DNA from: Stutzerimonas stutzeri
GTDB taxonomy: Bacteria; Pseudomonadota; Gammaproteobacteria; Pseudomonadales; Pseudomonadaceae
DNA: 64,000 nucleotides
Reading direction: 5' to 3'
NCBI RefSeq assembly: GCF_002890895.1
Contig: NZ_POUL01000004.1
Span: 407,291 to 471,290, forward strand
Positions 20,066 through 28,934 of this stretch are shown piece after piece; positions within the stretch are counted from its first letter, which is position 1; each line of letters opens with the position of its first letter. Made by a program: the position numbers and the translations under genes. Below the pieces are notes generated by a model. It did no database searches. It worked only from the letters and a program-made list of their open reading frames with translations, and was not told the DNA's origin.

Positions 20066-21028
20066 ATGAGCGAATCGCACTTCGACGTTCGGCGACTCGA
20101 ACGCTACGACAGCACCACCCGTGAATACCTGCTGGCCATCATCACCGATGAGGACCACGCCTCCCAGGTTGAACTGGACTGCGGCCAGATCGGCTGGCAA
20201 TCGACCCTGCGCCATGACCGATTGCACCGTGACATCGATCCGCAGACGGGCAAGCCACACTACCGGTTTGAGGATATTCCAGAGCACGAAGGTGGTGAGT
20301 TCCAGCTGGTAAGCCTCATTGCGGAGGGCGGGCGTGGCGCCGAGTTTTCCGAGCTGGCCATGTTCGGCAAACGCTTGGTGACCTTCGACGACCGCACCGG
20401 ATTGGTCTGTGAAATACGCGATCAGAATCAGTTGGTGCCCCGAAACATTCTCATGACCGGCAGCGGCGACGAGGCCTTCAAGGGCTTCAAGGCGGAGTGG
20501 GCAACGCTCTACAACGATCAGCTGGTCGTCGGGAGCCACGGCAAGAACGCCGCCGAGGAGTGGATAAAGCTGCTTGACCGGCATTACGCCGTGCAGAGCG
20601 TGGACTGGTCGGGTCGCTATCAGCGCATCCGCGATGCGCTCGGCGTCGGGCCAGACGGCTATGTGATTCACGAGGCGGCCGAGTGGCACCCTTATCGCCG
20701 CGAATGGCTGTTCTTTCCGCGCAAAATCTCGACTGAGCCCTTCGACGAGGCGGTAGACGAGCGGGAGCGCGGGGCCAATACCTTGATTATTGCTAATGAG
20801 GATTTCAGCCAGATTCGAACCCTGGAAGTCGGTCAGCGTATTCCTGAGCGGGGCATCTCCTCGTTCAAGATCCTGCCGGGCCATCCCAACGAGTGCATTG
20901 GCCTGAAAAGCGTCGAAATCGGTGATCGAACCGAGAGCTATCTGTTCTGCTTCAACCTCGACGGGGAGGTGCTTCTGGACGATATCTTCATCGGTGATTA
21001 CAAGTGCGAGGGGCTCGAGATCCTTTGA
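20066..21028 (+). CDS. Apyrase-like nucleotidase (CANT1/SCAN-1 family)
   Basis: 320 residues. Closely follows the five-bladed propeller pattern of animal calcium-activated nucleotidases: FGKRLVTFDDRTGLVCEI, KGFKAEWATLYNDQLVVGSHGK, EEWIKLLD, YVIHEAAEWHPYRREWLFFPRK, ERERGANTLI, ISSFKILPG, GLKSVE and closing CEGLEIL. These blocks carry the Ca2+ and nucleotide ligands in the eukaryotic enzymes, which hydrolyse UDP/GDP. No signal peptide is present with the ATG at 20066, so it would be cytosolic. Starts divergently from the DUF1615 gene. Confidence 0.88.
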   Translation: MSESHFDVRRLERYDSTTREYLLAIITDEDHASQVELDCGQIGWQSTLRHDRLHRDIDPQTGKPHYRFEDIPEHEGGEFQLVSLIAEGGRGAEFSELAMFGKRLVTFDDRTGLVCEIRDQNQLVPRNILMTGSGDEAFKGFKAEWATLYNDQLVVGSHGKNAAEEWIKLLDRHYAVQSVDWSGRYQRIRDALGVGPDGYVIHEAAEWHPYRREWLFFPRKISTEPFDEAVDERERGANTLIIANEDFSQIRTLEVGQRIPERGISSFKILPGHPNECIGLKSVEIGDRTESYLFCFNLDGEVLLDDIFIGDYKCEGLEIL

Positions 21029-21144
21029 TGACCGCTCGATTGCTTGGAAAGTCATTGCTCGCCATGCCGAAACACAGCGGGTTGCCCAACACAGGCGCGG
21101 TTTCGGCTACGCTGACGCTCCCTGGCGTCGTTACAGACTCGAAC

Positions 21145-22023
21145 ATGCATCAGCACATCCCCGCGCAATCTCGTTCAGCTTCCGGGTCCAGCTTCTGGCG
21201 CGACGCGGCGCTGCCGTTCATCGAGTCGCGCAGCGTGGAAGATGGTCGCCGCGTCTGTTATGCACGGCACAGTCACGAAACCTTTTCCATCGGCTTGATC
21301 GACAGCGGCGCCAGTACCTATATCAACGGCGATCATCAGTGCCGCATCGAGGCCGGCACGCTGGTGCTGATGAACCCCGGCGACGTACATGCCTGCAATC
21401 CGATCCAGAACCAGCCGTGGGCGTATCGCATGCTCTACGTCGAGACTCGATGGTTGAGCGAACTGCAGGACGCCCTGGGCATGGATGGCGCAGGTTTTCG
21501 CCGTTTCGCCCCGATAATGACGCGCGACCCGCTGCTGCAGGCTGATTTTTGCCGTTTTCATGCGGTACTCGTCGACGACAATGCCGACTTGCTGCAAAAG
21601 GAGACGGGCGCCGTAGCGTTCTTCTCCCAGCTGCACGAGCGATTGGGACTCGACGTTGAGGTTCCAGTGAGCGATCTAAAGCTGCAGCGCGCCGCTGAAT
21701 ACATTGCGGACAATTATCAGCGCTCCCTCAAGCTGGACGAGATCAGCCTGATTGCGGGCGTCTCACCGTCGAGTCTCATCCGCGCTTTCAAAAAGCATTT
21801 CGGGATGACTCCTCATGCGTATCTGACCAACCGGCGCGTGCAGTTCGCGCGCGCCGAACTGCGGCGCGGCCGGCCTATCTCGGATGTGGCGCTGGCTGCG
21901 GGGTTTGCCGACCAGGCGCACCTGCAGCGCGCCTTCAAGCAACTGCTGGCCGCCACGCCCGGGCACTATCGAACAGTGAATCGGAACGTGCGCCACAACA
22001 TCCGTCAGGTCAGCAGCAAGTAA
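21145..22023 (+). CDS. AraC family transcriptional regulator
   Basis: 292 residues from ATG 21145 (MHQHIPAQ). N-terminal cupin-type ligand domain (ARHSHETFSIGLIDSG...GTLVLMNPGDVHACNP) and C-terminal double helix-turn-helix (LDEISLIAGVSPSSLIRAFKKHFGMTPHAYLTNRRVQFARAELRRG...DVALAAGFADQAHLQRAFKQ). Its 3' end overlaps the converging LysE gene by 19 bp; such AraC/LysE pairs often control amino-acid or metabolite export, here inference. Confidence 0.93.
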   Translation: MHQHIPAQSRSASGSSFWRDAALPFIESRSVEDGRRVCYARHSHETFSIGLIDSGASTYINGDHQCRIEAGTLVLMNPGDVHACNPIQNQPWAYRMLYVETRWLSELQDALGMDGAGFRRFAPIMTRDPLLQADFCRFHAVLVDDNADLLQKETGAVAFFSQLHERLGLDVEVPVSDLKLQRAAEYIADNYQRSLKLDEISLIAGVSPSSLIRAFKKHFGMTPHAYLTNRRVQFARAELRRGRPISDVALAAGFADQAHLQRAFKQLLAATPGHYRTVNRNVRHNIRQVSSK

Positions 22024-22592
22024 GTCGCGCAGGCGGTCAGCAGCGCTGCCATCAGTCGATTGAACAGCCGTACTCGTGCGGGCTCGTTAAGGTAGTGCCG
22101 CAGGAAGGTGCCTGCGTACGCCCAGCAGGCTACTGAGGCATAGCAAATCACGAAATAGACCGCGGCGAAGCGCCATACCGAAGGCGCATCGCCGGCCGCA
22201 GCGAACAAGCCCATTCCCGCGACCGAAGCCAGCCAGGCCTTGGGATTGAGCCACTGCATCGCTGCGCCATACAGCACGGTCGGCGGCACCACAGGTTTGT
22301 CTGCATTCAGACGACCGTCGTCCGCCGCCAGCCGAAACGCCATGTACAGCAGAAAAGCCACGCCAGCCAGCCTGATCGATTCCGTCAGCCAGGGCCAATG
22401 ATCGAGCACTTGGTTCAGGCCCAGCCCGATCAGCAACAGCAACAGCGTGAAGCCAAGGGTCGCGCCGCTGACGTGGCGCATGGCTGGGCGCAAGCCGAAC
22501 TGCGCGCCGGCGCTGAGCGCAACGATATTGACCGGGCCGGGCGATATCGAGGACGCCAGCGCGAAGGCGGCCATAGACAGCAAAAGACTCAT
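22005..22592 (-). CDS. LysE family translocator
   Basis: Amino-acid/metabolite exporter of 195 residues with six predicted helices. Starts MSLLLSMAAFALASSISPGPVN, the conserved SPGPVN motif of LysE/RhtB. GATLGFTLLLLLIGLGL and QWLNPKAWLASVAG are also typical. ATG at 22592 has an AGGAG ribosome site; the frame to 22772 is rejected. Likely target of the convergent AraC regulator. Confidence 0.92.
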   Translation of the reverse strand: MSLLLSMAAFALASSISPGPVNIVALSAGAQFGLRPAMRHVSGATLGFTLLLLLIGLGLNQVLDHWPWLTESIRLAGVAFLLYMAFRLAADDGRLNADKPVVPPTVLYGAAMQWLNPKAWLASVAGMGLFAAAGDAPSVWRFAAVYFVICYASVACWAYAGTFLRHYLNEPARVRLFNRLMAALLTACATYLLLT

Positions 22593-22680
22593 CGAAAACT
22601 CCTGAACGTACGCTTGAACACCAGCGCGACGATAGGAGCGGACACAACCGACGTATTGAAGAAAATGCGCGTTGTACGGT

Positions 22681-23322
22681 TTACCAACGCAACAGCCGTG
22701 GGCCGAGTAGGGCGCCGACGGCGGTGGGGATGAGCATGCCAAGCACATACCAGACGGCCCAGAAGGCGACACTCATCTCCGGGCAATGCAGGCTGTAGGC
22801 AAGCGTTGCCATCGAACCGGCCAGCAACCCCCCAGCTGCGCCGGCGAGACGCAGCCGGGTCGGCGCAAAACCACGGATCGCCCAGAACACGCAGACGAAC
22901 GTGGGAATCGACAGCAGCGCGATGTTCAGCGGGCAGACTCGCCAGGTTTCACCGAATATCAGTGCCCAACGGCTGTTGGCCGAAACGCTGAGCAACAGGC
23001 CCAACGCTGCCAGCCAAACCGCTATCACCGGCAATGCGACTGTGGCCCAGCCGTTACCCACAGGCGCTCCTGGTCTGGCGAGCCGCGTGGTTACCAGCAA
23101 AGCGCCGGCGAGCAGGCTTGCCGGTAGCGCCAGCTTGGCCCAGAACAGCGGTGTCGTCGCGACTTGGCCGATGTCCGGGCGAATACCGAAGACCGTCAGT
23201 AACAGCAGCAATGCCAGCACCAGGCCAATGACCAAGGCGGTCCCAAAGCGTCGCGCGACGATCTGCCGATCCACGGGCGGTGCGTGGTTGGCGAGCATGT
23301 TGATCAGCTCGTCGGTCTTCAT
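22681..23322 (-). CDS. nrsF: NrsF-type membrane anti-sigma factor (DUF1109)
   Basis: 213 residues: short cytosolic N-terminus ([18 protein letters not shown]) and six hydrophobic helices with the DUF1109 motif GETWRVCPLNIALLSIPTFVC and late SLHCPEM. Caulobacter NrsF holds SigF inactive at the membrane until metal/redox stress; the two Cys-containing periplasmic/membrane motifs seen here fit that model. Start overlaps the sigF stop by 4 bp. Confidence 0.93.
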   Translation of the reverse strand: MKTDELINMLANHAPPVDRQIVARRFGTALVIGLVLALLLLLTVFGIRPDIGQVATTPLFWAKLALPASLLAGALLVTTRLARPGAPVGNGWATVALPVIAVWLAALGLLLSVSANSRWALIFGETWRVCPLNIALLSIPTFVCVFWAIRGFAPTRLRLAGAAGGLLAGSMATLAYSLHCPEMSVAFWAVWYVLGMLIPTAVGALLGPRLLRW

Positions 23323-23885
23323 CGATGTCCTCCAATCAGGGCGGCCAGCGCTTTCAGGCCGCGGTGAACGCCCACCTTGACTGCTGATGCCGAAAGGCCG
23401 GTGCGTCGAGCGGTTTCTTCCACCGAAAGCCCCTGCAATTTGACGTGAAGAATGGGCAAGCGTTGCTTGTCCGGGAGTTGTTCGAGCAGCCGGGCCAGGT
23501 CCCGCTGCGCTTGCTGGGCCTGGTGATCTTCGTCGGCTAGCAGCTCCGCCTGGCCGCTCAATGAGTCGTTCAAGGCATCGTGCCTTGCATGGGCTCGAAA
23601 ATGGTCCATCAGTTTGTAACGCGCTATCGCCTGTACCCAGGCGGTCACCGGTTGCTCGCGGCGATAGGTATGCCGCGCGTTGTGCACCGCCAGCAGGGCT
23701 TCCTGCAACAGGTCTTCGACCTCGGGCGATTGCAGTCGGCGCCTGAGGAAGCTGCGCAGATGCGCGCCGAGCAGCGTCAAGAATTGCCGATAGGCCTCAT
23801 CGTCGCCGTCCAGCCCCAGCAGTAACAGCTGTTGCAGGTGGGCTTCGCGTGCCTTGAGCGCCTCATGACTGGTAGTTCGTTGCAT
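23319..23885 (-). CDS. sigF: ECF sigma factor SigF (NrsF-controlled)
   Basis: 188 residues with sigma region 2 ([42 protein letters not shown]) and region 4 ([44 protein letters not shown]). Paired with nrsF and divergent from the bufferin operon. A SigF-type box on its own strand (-35 at 23896-23901, -10 at 23876-23879) overlaps the annotated ATG, so either transcription starts just inside the frame or the true start is later; no good internal ATG is in frame nearby. Confidence 0.94.
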   Translation of the reverse strand: MQRTTSHEALKAREAHLQQLLLLGLDGDDEAYRQFLTLLGAHLRSFLRRRLQSPEVEDLLQEALLAVHNARHTYRREQPVTAWVQAIARYKLMDHFRAHARHDALNDSLSGQAELLADEDHQAQQAQRDLARLLEQLPDKQRLPILHVKLQGLSVEETARRTGLSASAVKVGVHRGLKALAALIGGHR

Positions 23886-23901
23886 CGGTCGCTCTGGTTA
23901 C
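23876..23901 (-). promoter_or_regulatory. Candidate SigF promoter on the sigF strand
   Basis: On the - strand GTAACC (23901-23896), 16-bp spacer, CGAA (23879-23876), identical in layout to the box before bufA1 and to the Caulobacter SigF consensus as I recall it. The spacers also share GAGCGACCGA. The -10 falls within codons 3-4 of the annotated sigF frame. Confidence 0.6.
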
Positions 23902-24019
23902 ACGGAAGAAAAAATCGATGCTGTGCGTCCCTTGCATCCAACCCACGGCAGGGTGGCGGCGCGCCGCTACGGTAGGACGAGATGGAAGAAATCTCAAAAA
24001 TATATTTCTTGCTCCCGCT

Positions 24020-24045
24020 GTAACCGAGCGACCGAACAGGGCGAA
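24020..24045 (+). promoter_or_regulatory. Candidate SigF promoter of bufA1BC-doxX
   Basis: GTAACC (24020-24025), 16-bp spacer, CGAA (24042-24045), 58 bp before the bufA1 ATG. Matches the GTAACC-N16-CGAA pattern described for Caulobacter SigF. Confidence 0.75.
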
Positions 24046-24102
24046 TTACTGGTCGAGCTGCCAGTAAACCACTGTCAGCCACACAGCCTGGAGAAACATC
24101 AA

Positions 24103-24375
24103 ATGAATAATCTCGCCCTTGCTGCAGCAGCCGTTGCCCTTGCATCCATCGCCGCCGGCGCCACGGCTGCTGAAAAAACCGAAGGCGCCATGGAGAAATG
24201 CTACGGCGTCGCGCTCGCCGGCCAAAACGATTGCAAAGCCGGTGCCGGCACCAGCTGCGCCGGCACCTCGAAAGTGGATTACCAGGGCAATGCCTGGAAA
24301 AAAGTACCGGCCGGTACTTGCACTGAAATCAAGACGCCCGAAGGCATGGGCTCGCTGACGCCGATCGAGTCCTGA
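24103..24375 (+). CDS. bufA1: Bufferin precursor BufA1 (DUF2282)
   Basis: 90-residue periplasmic peptide. Signal peptide about 1-23 ([20 protein letters not shown]), then a short core with four cysteines at positions 33, 44, 52 and 73 (EKCYG, NDC, TSC, GTC). In this RiPP family the partner MNIO enzyme (BufB with BufC) converts cysteines to thiooxazoles that bind copper or other metals. First gene of the operon, 14 bp spacing to bufB, SigF box upstream. Confidence 0.93.
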   Translation: MNNLALAAAAVALASIAAGATAAEKTEGAMEKCYGVALAGQNDCKAGAGTSCAGTSKVDYQGNAWKKVPAGTCTEIKTPEGMGSLTPIES

Positions 24376-24388
24376 CAGGAGCCGCCGC

Positions 24389-25240
24389 ATGAGCATGTCA
24401 GTTCTGGGCGCTGGTCTTGGCTTGAAGCCCGAGCATTACGAGCCGGCGTACGACTGTGCCGCGCCGGGCCTCTGGTTCGAAGTGCATCCGGAAAACTACA
24501 TGCTCGGCGGCGGCCCCCGTCTGGCCTGGTTGGACGCCATCGGCGAGCGTAATCCGCTTTCGTTGCATGGCGTATCGCTGTCACTGGCTGCCGATTACCC
24601 GCCGGACGAATCCCATCTGCAAGGCCTCAGATCATTGATCGAGCGGGTTCGGCCTGCACTGGTTTCCGAACACCTGGCCTGGTCTGCCTGGCGAGGTCAG
24701 TACAACCCCGACCTGTTGCCTTTTCCGCGAACCGAGGCGGCTCTGGCTCGAATCGTCGATAACATCCAGCGCACCCAGGAGGTGCTGGGTCGGCAGATCG
24801 CAGTGGAAAACCCCAGCCACTACCTGCGCCTCGAGGGGCATGAGTGGGATGAAATCGAGTTTCTGGCTGAGCTGGCCCGTCGCAGCGGCTGCGGCCTGCT
24901 GCTGGACGTCAATAACGTACACGTCAGCGCTCACAATCTGGTCTTCGATGCTGCTGCTTATATCGATCGTTTTCCCGCTGAAGCTGTACTGGAGGTGCAT
25001 CTGGCCGGGCATAGGCAGGACAGCTCCGCGCATTCAGGGTTATTGATCGATTCGCACGACGCGCCGATAGCGGCCGCCGTCTGGTCGCTCTATGACCGAT
25101 TGATCGAGCGTATCGGCACACGGCCCACATTGATCGAACGTGATGACCAGCTGCCAACCTTCGCCGAGCTGCTGGTTGAGCGCGACCATGCGCAGCGGCT
25201 GCTTGAGAAAAGGGGGCGACATGACGCTCACGCTCGCTGA
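24389..25240 (+). CDS. bufB: MNIO family enzyme BufB (DUF692)
   Basis: Multinuclear non-heme iron oxidative enzyme that modifies BufA cysteines. 283 residues, TIM-barrel fold. Candidate metal ligands are visible in order: [45 protein letters not shown] and [11 protein letters not shown] 24389 follows CAGGAG. Overlaps bufC by 20 bp, typical of the obligate pair. Confidence 0.95.
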   Translation: MSMSVLGAGLGLKPEHYEPAYDCAAPGLWFEVHPENYMLGGGPRLAWLDAIGERNPLSLHGVSLSLAADYPPDESHLQGLRSLIERVRPALVSEHLAWSAWRGQYNPDLLPFPRTEAALARIVDNIQRTQEVLGRQIAVENPSHYLRLEGHEWDEIEFLAELARRSGCGLLLDVNNVHVSAHNLVFDAAAYIDRFPAEAVLEVHLAGHRQDSSAHSGLLIDSHDAPIAAAVWSLYDRLIERIGTRPTLIERDDQLPTFAELLVERDHAQRLLEKRGRHDAHAR

Positions 25241-26000
25241 TTTTCAGGATGGCTTGGCTGAAGCGCTATGGACCGACGAACCCATGGGCCCTGGTCCTTC
25301 TGCTGCCAATCCCCCCACTGATTGGCTGGCGAGGCTGGCGGCGCAACCAGGGTTCGCGGTCTACCGCAACACCGTGCTGAAGGGGTGCGTCGATGCGCTG
25401 CGGGCGAACTTCCCGACGGTCGAACGACTGGTGGGTGCCGAGTGGATGAGTGCGGCAGCGCGCGTGTTTGCACAGCAGTGCCCTCCGACCCAACCGCAGT
25501 TGGTTCGCTATGGCGAGCGCTTTGCAGACTTTCTTGAACGGTTCGAACCTGCCCGCGACTTGCCTTACCTCGCCGAGGTCGCGCGCCTCGATCAGCTGTG
25601 GCTGTTAGCCTTTGCCGCGCCGGAACATCCCCGACTTGGATTGCATACGCTGAGTTCGATGGCGCCGGCGCAACTCGCCGAACTGCGTCTGCGACCCAGC
25701 GCAGCGGCGCACTGGCACTGGTCCGGTATGCCGGCCTTCACCCTGTGGCGTTGCAACCGCGAAGGCGCCGAGCTGCCCGATCCGCTGCTCTGGCAGGGCG
25801 AGGGCACATTGCTCTGCAGACGAGACAACCGGGTCGTCTGGCAGCCCCTGAGTCTTGGCGGTTGCGCCTTTCTCGACGCCTGTGCCGATGGCCATACCCT
25901 TGCCAGCGCATCGGATCTCGCGCTCGAGGCCCAGCCCGCGCTGGATTTCAATGCGTTGCTGGCGGCTCTGTTTGCCGCCCAGGTCTTCGCCGCCGAGTGA
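25221..26000 (+). CDS. bufC: BufB partner protein BufC (DUF2063)
   Basis: 259 residues from ATG 25221 ([16 protein letters not shown]). N-terminal DUF2063 putative DNA-binding-like helical domain with [29 protein letters not shown], which in the family recruits the peptide substrate to the MNIO enzyme; C-terminal part is less conserved. Start lies inside bufB, so translation is coupled. Confidence 0.93.
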   Translation: MTLTLADFQDGLAEALWTDEPMGPGPSAANPPTDWLARLAAQPGFAVYRNTVLKGCVDALRANFPTVERLVGAEWMSAAARVFAQQCPPTQPQLVRYGERFADFLERFEPARDLPYLAEVARLDQLWLLAFAAPEHPRLGLHTLSSMAPAQLAELRLRPSAAAHWHWSGMPAFTLWRCNREGAELPDPLLWQGEGTLLCRRDNRVVWQPLSLGGCAFLDACADGHTLASASDLALEAQPALDFNALLAALFAAQVFAAE

Positions 26001-26021
26001 TCACCCACTGGAGTAACCGAC

Positions 26022-26495
26022 ATGCACACCTTGCACAGGAACCCAGCCAGCCCGACATCGAGCCCGTTGCAGCACTGGAATCGACTCGCCTTATGGCTGC
26101 AGCACCACGTCAGCGACTCGATGTTGAGCCTGGTGGCGCGCCTGGCCATCGCCGCGGTGTTCTTCTATTCGGGGCGAACCAAGGTTAGCGGATTTCTCAC
26201 GATCAAACCCAGCACCTTCAACCTGTTCGAAACCGAGTACGCGCTTCCGCTGTTGTCGCCTCAGCTGGCGGCGCACCTGGCCACTTATGCCGAGCATCTG
26301 TTTCCGCTTCTGCTGGTGATCGGGCTCTTCACGCGGCTATCAGCGTTGGCCCTGCTGGGCATGACGCTGGTGATCCAGGTCTTCGTATACCCCGATGCCT
26401 GGCCCACGCACCTGACCTGGATCGGGCTGATGCTGGTTGTTATCGGACGCGGCGCCGGGCATTGGTCCGCAGACCGGATGTTGGGCATTCGCTGA
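26022..26495 (+). CDS. DoxX family membrane protein of the bufferin operon
   Basis: 157 residues with about four helices: [56 protein letters not shown] and [20 protein letters not shown]. DoxX proteins often end buf/hvf operons (HvfX) and may move electrons or support export; function here is inference. 21 bp after bufC. Confidence 0.9.
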   Translation: MHTLHRNPASPTSSPLQHWNRLALWLQHHVSDSMLSLVARLAIAAVFFYSGRTKVSGFLTIKPSTFNLFETEYALPLLSPQLAAHLATYAEHLFPLLLVIGLFTRLSALALLGMTLVIQVFVYPDAWPTHLTWIGLMLVVIGRGAGHWSADRMLGIR

Positions 26496-26619
26496 GGCGG
26501 CGTGGTTGAACGGTCGCGTTAATGTTGCAGGCTAAACTCAACGCTGCCGGTGCAGTCCAAGCCGCTGTCTCCAAACCGGAGTCGCCGCGCCTTTCTGCGC
26601 ATCAATCACGGGAGATTCG

Positions 26620-27288
26620 ATGGCCTCTATCGACTTGCTGATCAGTGACTGTGACGGCGTCATCGTCGACAGCGAAATCATCAGCCACCGCGTGCTGTTC
26701 GAGGCGTTGAGCCTGCATGTTCCGGCCGAGCAACTGCACGCCGCTTTGGAGGGCACGTTCGGTCTGACCGTCCCGAGCATCATCGATCTGATCGAAAAGC
26801 GCTTCGGCCTGGCCATGCCCGAAACCTTCGATGCCGATCTGCGTCGGCAGAGCGAGAAGGTCGTGGCGGAAGAAGTCCAGGCAATTCCCGGCGTGCGCGA
26901 GGCGCTGCTGGCGATCAAGCTGCCGCTGGCAGTAGCCTCGAACAGCCGTTTGCATAACGTTCAATCATCGTTGCAGCGTGCGGGCCTGGTCGAGCGGGTG
27001 GCCGGCAACATCTTCTGCGCTGAAATGGTCCGCTCACCCAAACCGGCGCCCGATGTCTACCTGCTCGCGGCCGAACGCATGGGCGTCGCGCCTGGCCATT
27101 GCCTTGTCGTCGAAGACAGCCCGACCGGCGTGCTGGCCGCGCGAACAGCCGGGATGCAGGTAATCGGCTTTACCGGCGCCAGCCACATCCCCGCCGGGCA
27201 TGATCAGGCGCTACGGGAGTTGGGCGTGGCCGCCGTGATCAATGACATGCGTGTCCTGCCAGCAGCGGTAGAGGCACTGGCCCGCTAA
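26620..27288 (+). CDS. HAD-superfamily phosphatase (subfamily IA)
   Basis: 222 residues with all HAD motifs: I DCDGVIVDSE (nucleophile Asp10, Asp12), II ASNS, III KPAPDVY, IV VVEDSPTGVLAA. The helical cap (residues ~18-85) fits beta-phosphoglucomutase/6-phosphogluconate-phosphatase-like (YieH) members. ATG follows GGGAGATTCG. Substrate unknown. Confidence 0.9.
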   Translation: MASIDLLISDCDGVIVDSEIISHRVLFEALSLHVPAEQLHAALEGTFGLTVPSIIDLIEKRFGLAMPETFDADLRRQSEKVVAEEVQAIPGVREALLAIKLPLAVASNSRLHNVQSSLQRAGLVERVAGNIFCAEMVRSPKPAPDVYLLAAERMGVAPGHCLVVEDSPTGVLAARTAGMQVIGFTGASHIPAGHDQALRELGVAAVINDMRVLPAAVEALAR

Positions 27289-27386
27289 GCACTGGTGAAC
27301 GAGACGGCGTGAAGAAACCGGCGAACCTGCGCAACGGTCCTTCAGCGCGCTTGTCTGTACTGAAACGGACGGATTGCGAGCAAGAC

Positions 27387-28649
27387 ATGGTCGAGCGTTG
27401 GAAGTGGTTTCTCATCCGCATCAGCAAGCGGCCCTGGTTTAGAGCCAGCCTGTATTCGGTCCTGGGAATAGCCACTGCGCTGGTGGCGCTGGTGGTGGCT
27501 CCCTACATTCCGGATGACCTGTCGACGAAGATCGGTTCCGATGCCGTCGACAACATTCTCGGTGTCCTGGCGTCCAGCATGCTCGCGGTCACCACCTTTT
27601 CCCTGAGCATCATGGTGGCGGCATATGGCTCCGCAACAAACAATGTCACGCCACGTGCCACTTCTCTGCTGGTAGAAGACCCCACCACGCAGAACACCCT
27701 CTCCACCTTTATTGGTTCATTCATTTTCAGTCTGGTTGGCATTATCGCGTTGAGTACCGGGCTATACGGCGAAAATGGCCGCGTGGTGCTGTTCGCGGCG
27801 ACGATTATCGTGGTCATCCTGGTGCTTTACGCGCTGTTGCGCTGGATCGATCAGTTGTCCGGGCTCGGCCGAGTCGCCGAAACAACGGCCCGTGTCGAGA
27901 AGGCTGCTACCCAGGCGCTGTGCCAGCGGATGGAGCAACCATTTCTGGGCGGTCGTCCGCTGGAAGTCGATCCGAAAGTATTGCCGGGCGCGCGTCCGTT
28001 GTTCTCGGACAAGATCGGCTTCGTTCAGCACATCGACATGCCCGCCTTGGGCGAACTGACCAAGAAGGAAGGCTGTGCAGTCTATGTTTGTGCACTGCCT
28101 GGGATCTTCGTGGAGCCGTCGCAGCCGATCGCCTGGTCGGTGGGGATCGATAAAGAATGTGACAGCGCGCTATGCGATGCCTTCGTCGTCGGCTCACAGC
28201 GAACCTTCGACCGAGATCCACGCTACGGCATTATCGTCATGGCAGAGGTCGCCTCGCGTGCGCTGTCGCCTGCCATGAACGACCAGGGCACCGCAGTCGA
28301 TGTGATTGGCCGAGGTGTTCGCGTGCTGTCGCACCTGTCCAGGCCGACCCCGCCGGAAGACCCTAAGTTCGACCGGGTATTCGCGCCGGGACTGAGCGTA
28401 GCGGACATGCTCGACGATTTCTTCACGCCCATTGCGCGTGACGGTGCGGCGGTGGTCGAGGTGGGCATTCGATTGCAGCAGGCATTGGCATCGCTCGGGC
28501 GCCTTGGCGACGCGGCTATCACACTTGCAGCGAACCATCACGCCCATTCGGCGCTCAAACGCGCGGAGGCAGGGCTGTCGTTGCCAGATGACTATCAACG
28601 GGTACGCCAGGCAGCACAGGAGATAGGGCTGCTCGACGTTTCGGGCTAG
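27387..28649 (+). CDS. DUF2254 membrane protein
   Basis: 420 residues from ATG 27387 (MVERWKWFLIRIS); a GTG at 27309 would add 26 less conserved residues. Four N-terminal helices (SLYSVLGIATALVALVVAPY, VLASSMLAVTTFSLSIMVAAY, FIGSFIFSLVGIIALS, VVLFAATIIVVILVLYALLRWID) precede a soluble domain with SRALSPAMNDQGTAVDVI, the signature of DUF2254. Role unknown. Confidence 0.9.
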   Translation: MVERWKWFLIRISKRPWFRASLYSVLGIATALVALVVAPYIPDDLSTKIGSDAVDNILGVLASSMLAVTTFSLSIMVAAYGSATNNVTPRATSLLVEDPTTQNTLSTFIGSFIFSLVGIIALSTGLYGENGRVVLFAATIIVVILVLYALLRWIDQLSGLGRVAETTARVEKAATQALCQRMEQPFLGGRPLEVDPKVLPGARPLFSDKIGFVQHIDMPALGELTKKEGCAVYVCALPGIFVEPSQPIAWSVGIDKECDSALCDAFVVGSQRTFDRDPRYGIIVMAEVASRALSPAMNDQGTAVDVIGRGVRVLSHLSRPTPPEDPKFDRVFAPGLSVADMLDDFFTPIARDGAAVVEVGIRLQQALASLGRLGDAAITLAANHHAHSALKRAEAGLSLPDDYQRVRQAAQEIGLLDVSG

Positions 28650-28934
28650 TAGGTCAGCCGACCCTAGGTGTTATGGCTTCGCTGGGCGTTGTTTGTAAAA
28701 CCTTACTTTTCCTTTACGCCCGCTACACACCAAGCTGACTGTCTTACGCGTACAGTCTGGTTCAGGCTGACGGAACAGCCAGCTCCTTTGGGTGGGTTTG
28801 CCGCAACCCGGCTGTCAGCTTAGAGTCAGCCATTGTGCATGCGGCAACCCGCTGCTTTTTTTGACCAGGATCGGCTGTGGCGCGAGACCGGTCGTTTTCA
28901 ACCCCATTTTTTCATCGTGGAGAGACCCGTCACT

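Noticed and set aside
19901..21055. Upstream extension of the DUF1615 frame to a 774-residue protein
   Set aside because: It runs antisense through the apyrase gene, whose family blocks are unmistakable; the lipoprotein signal begins at 19900.
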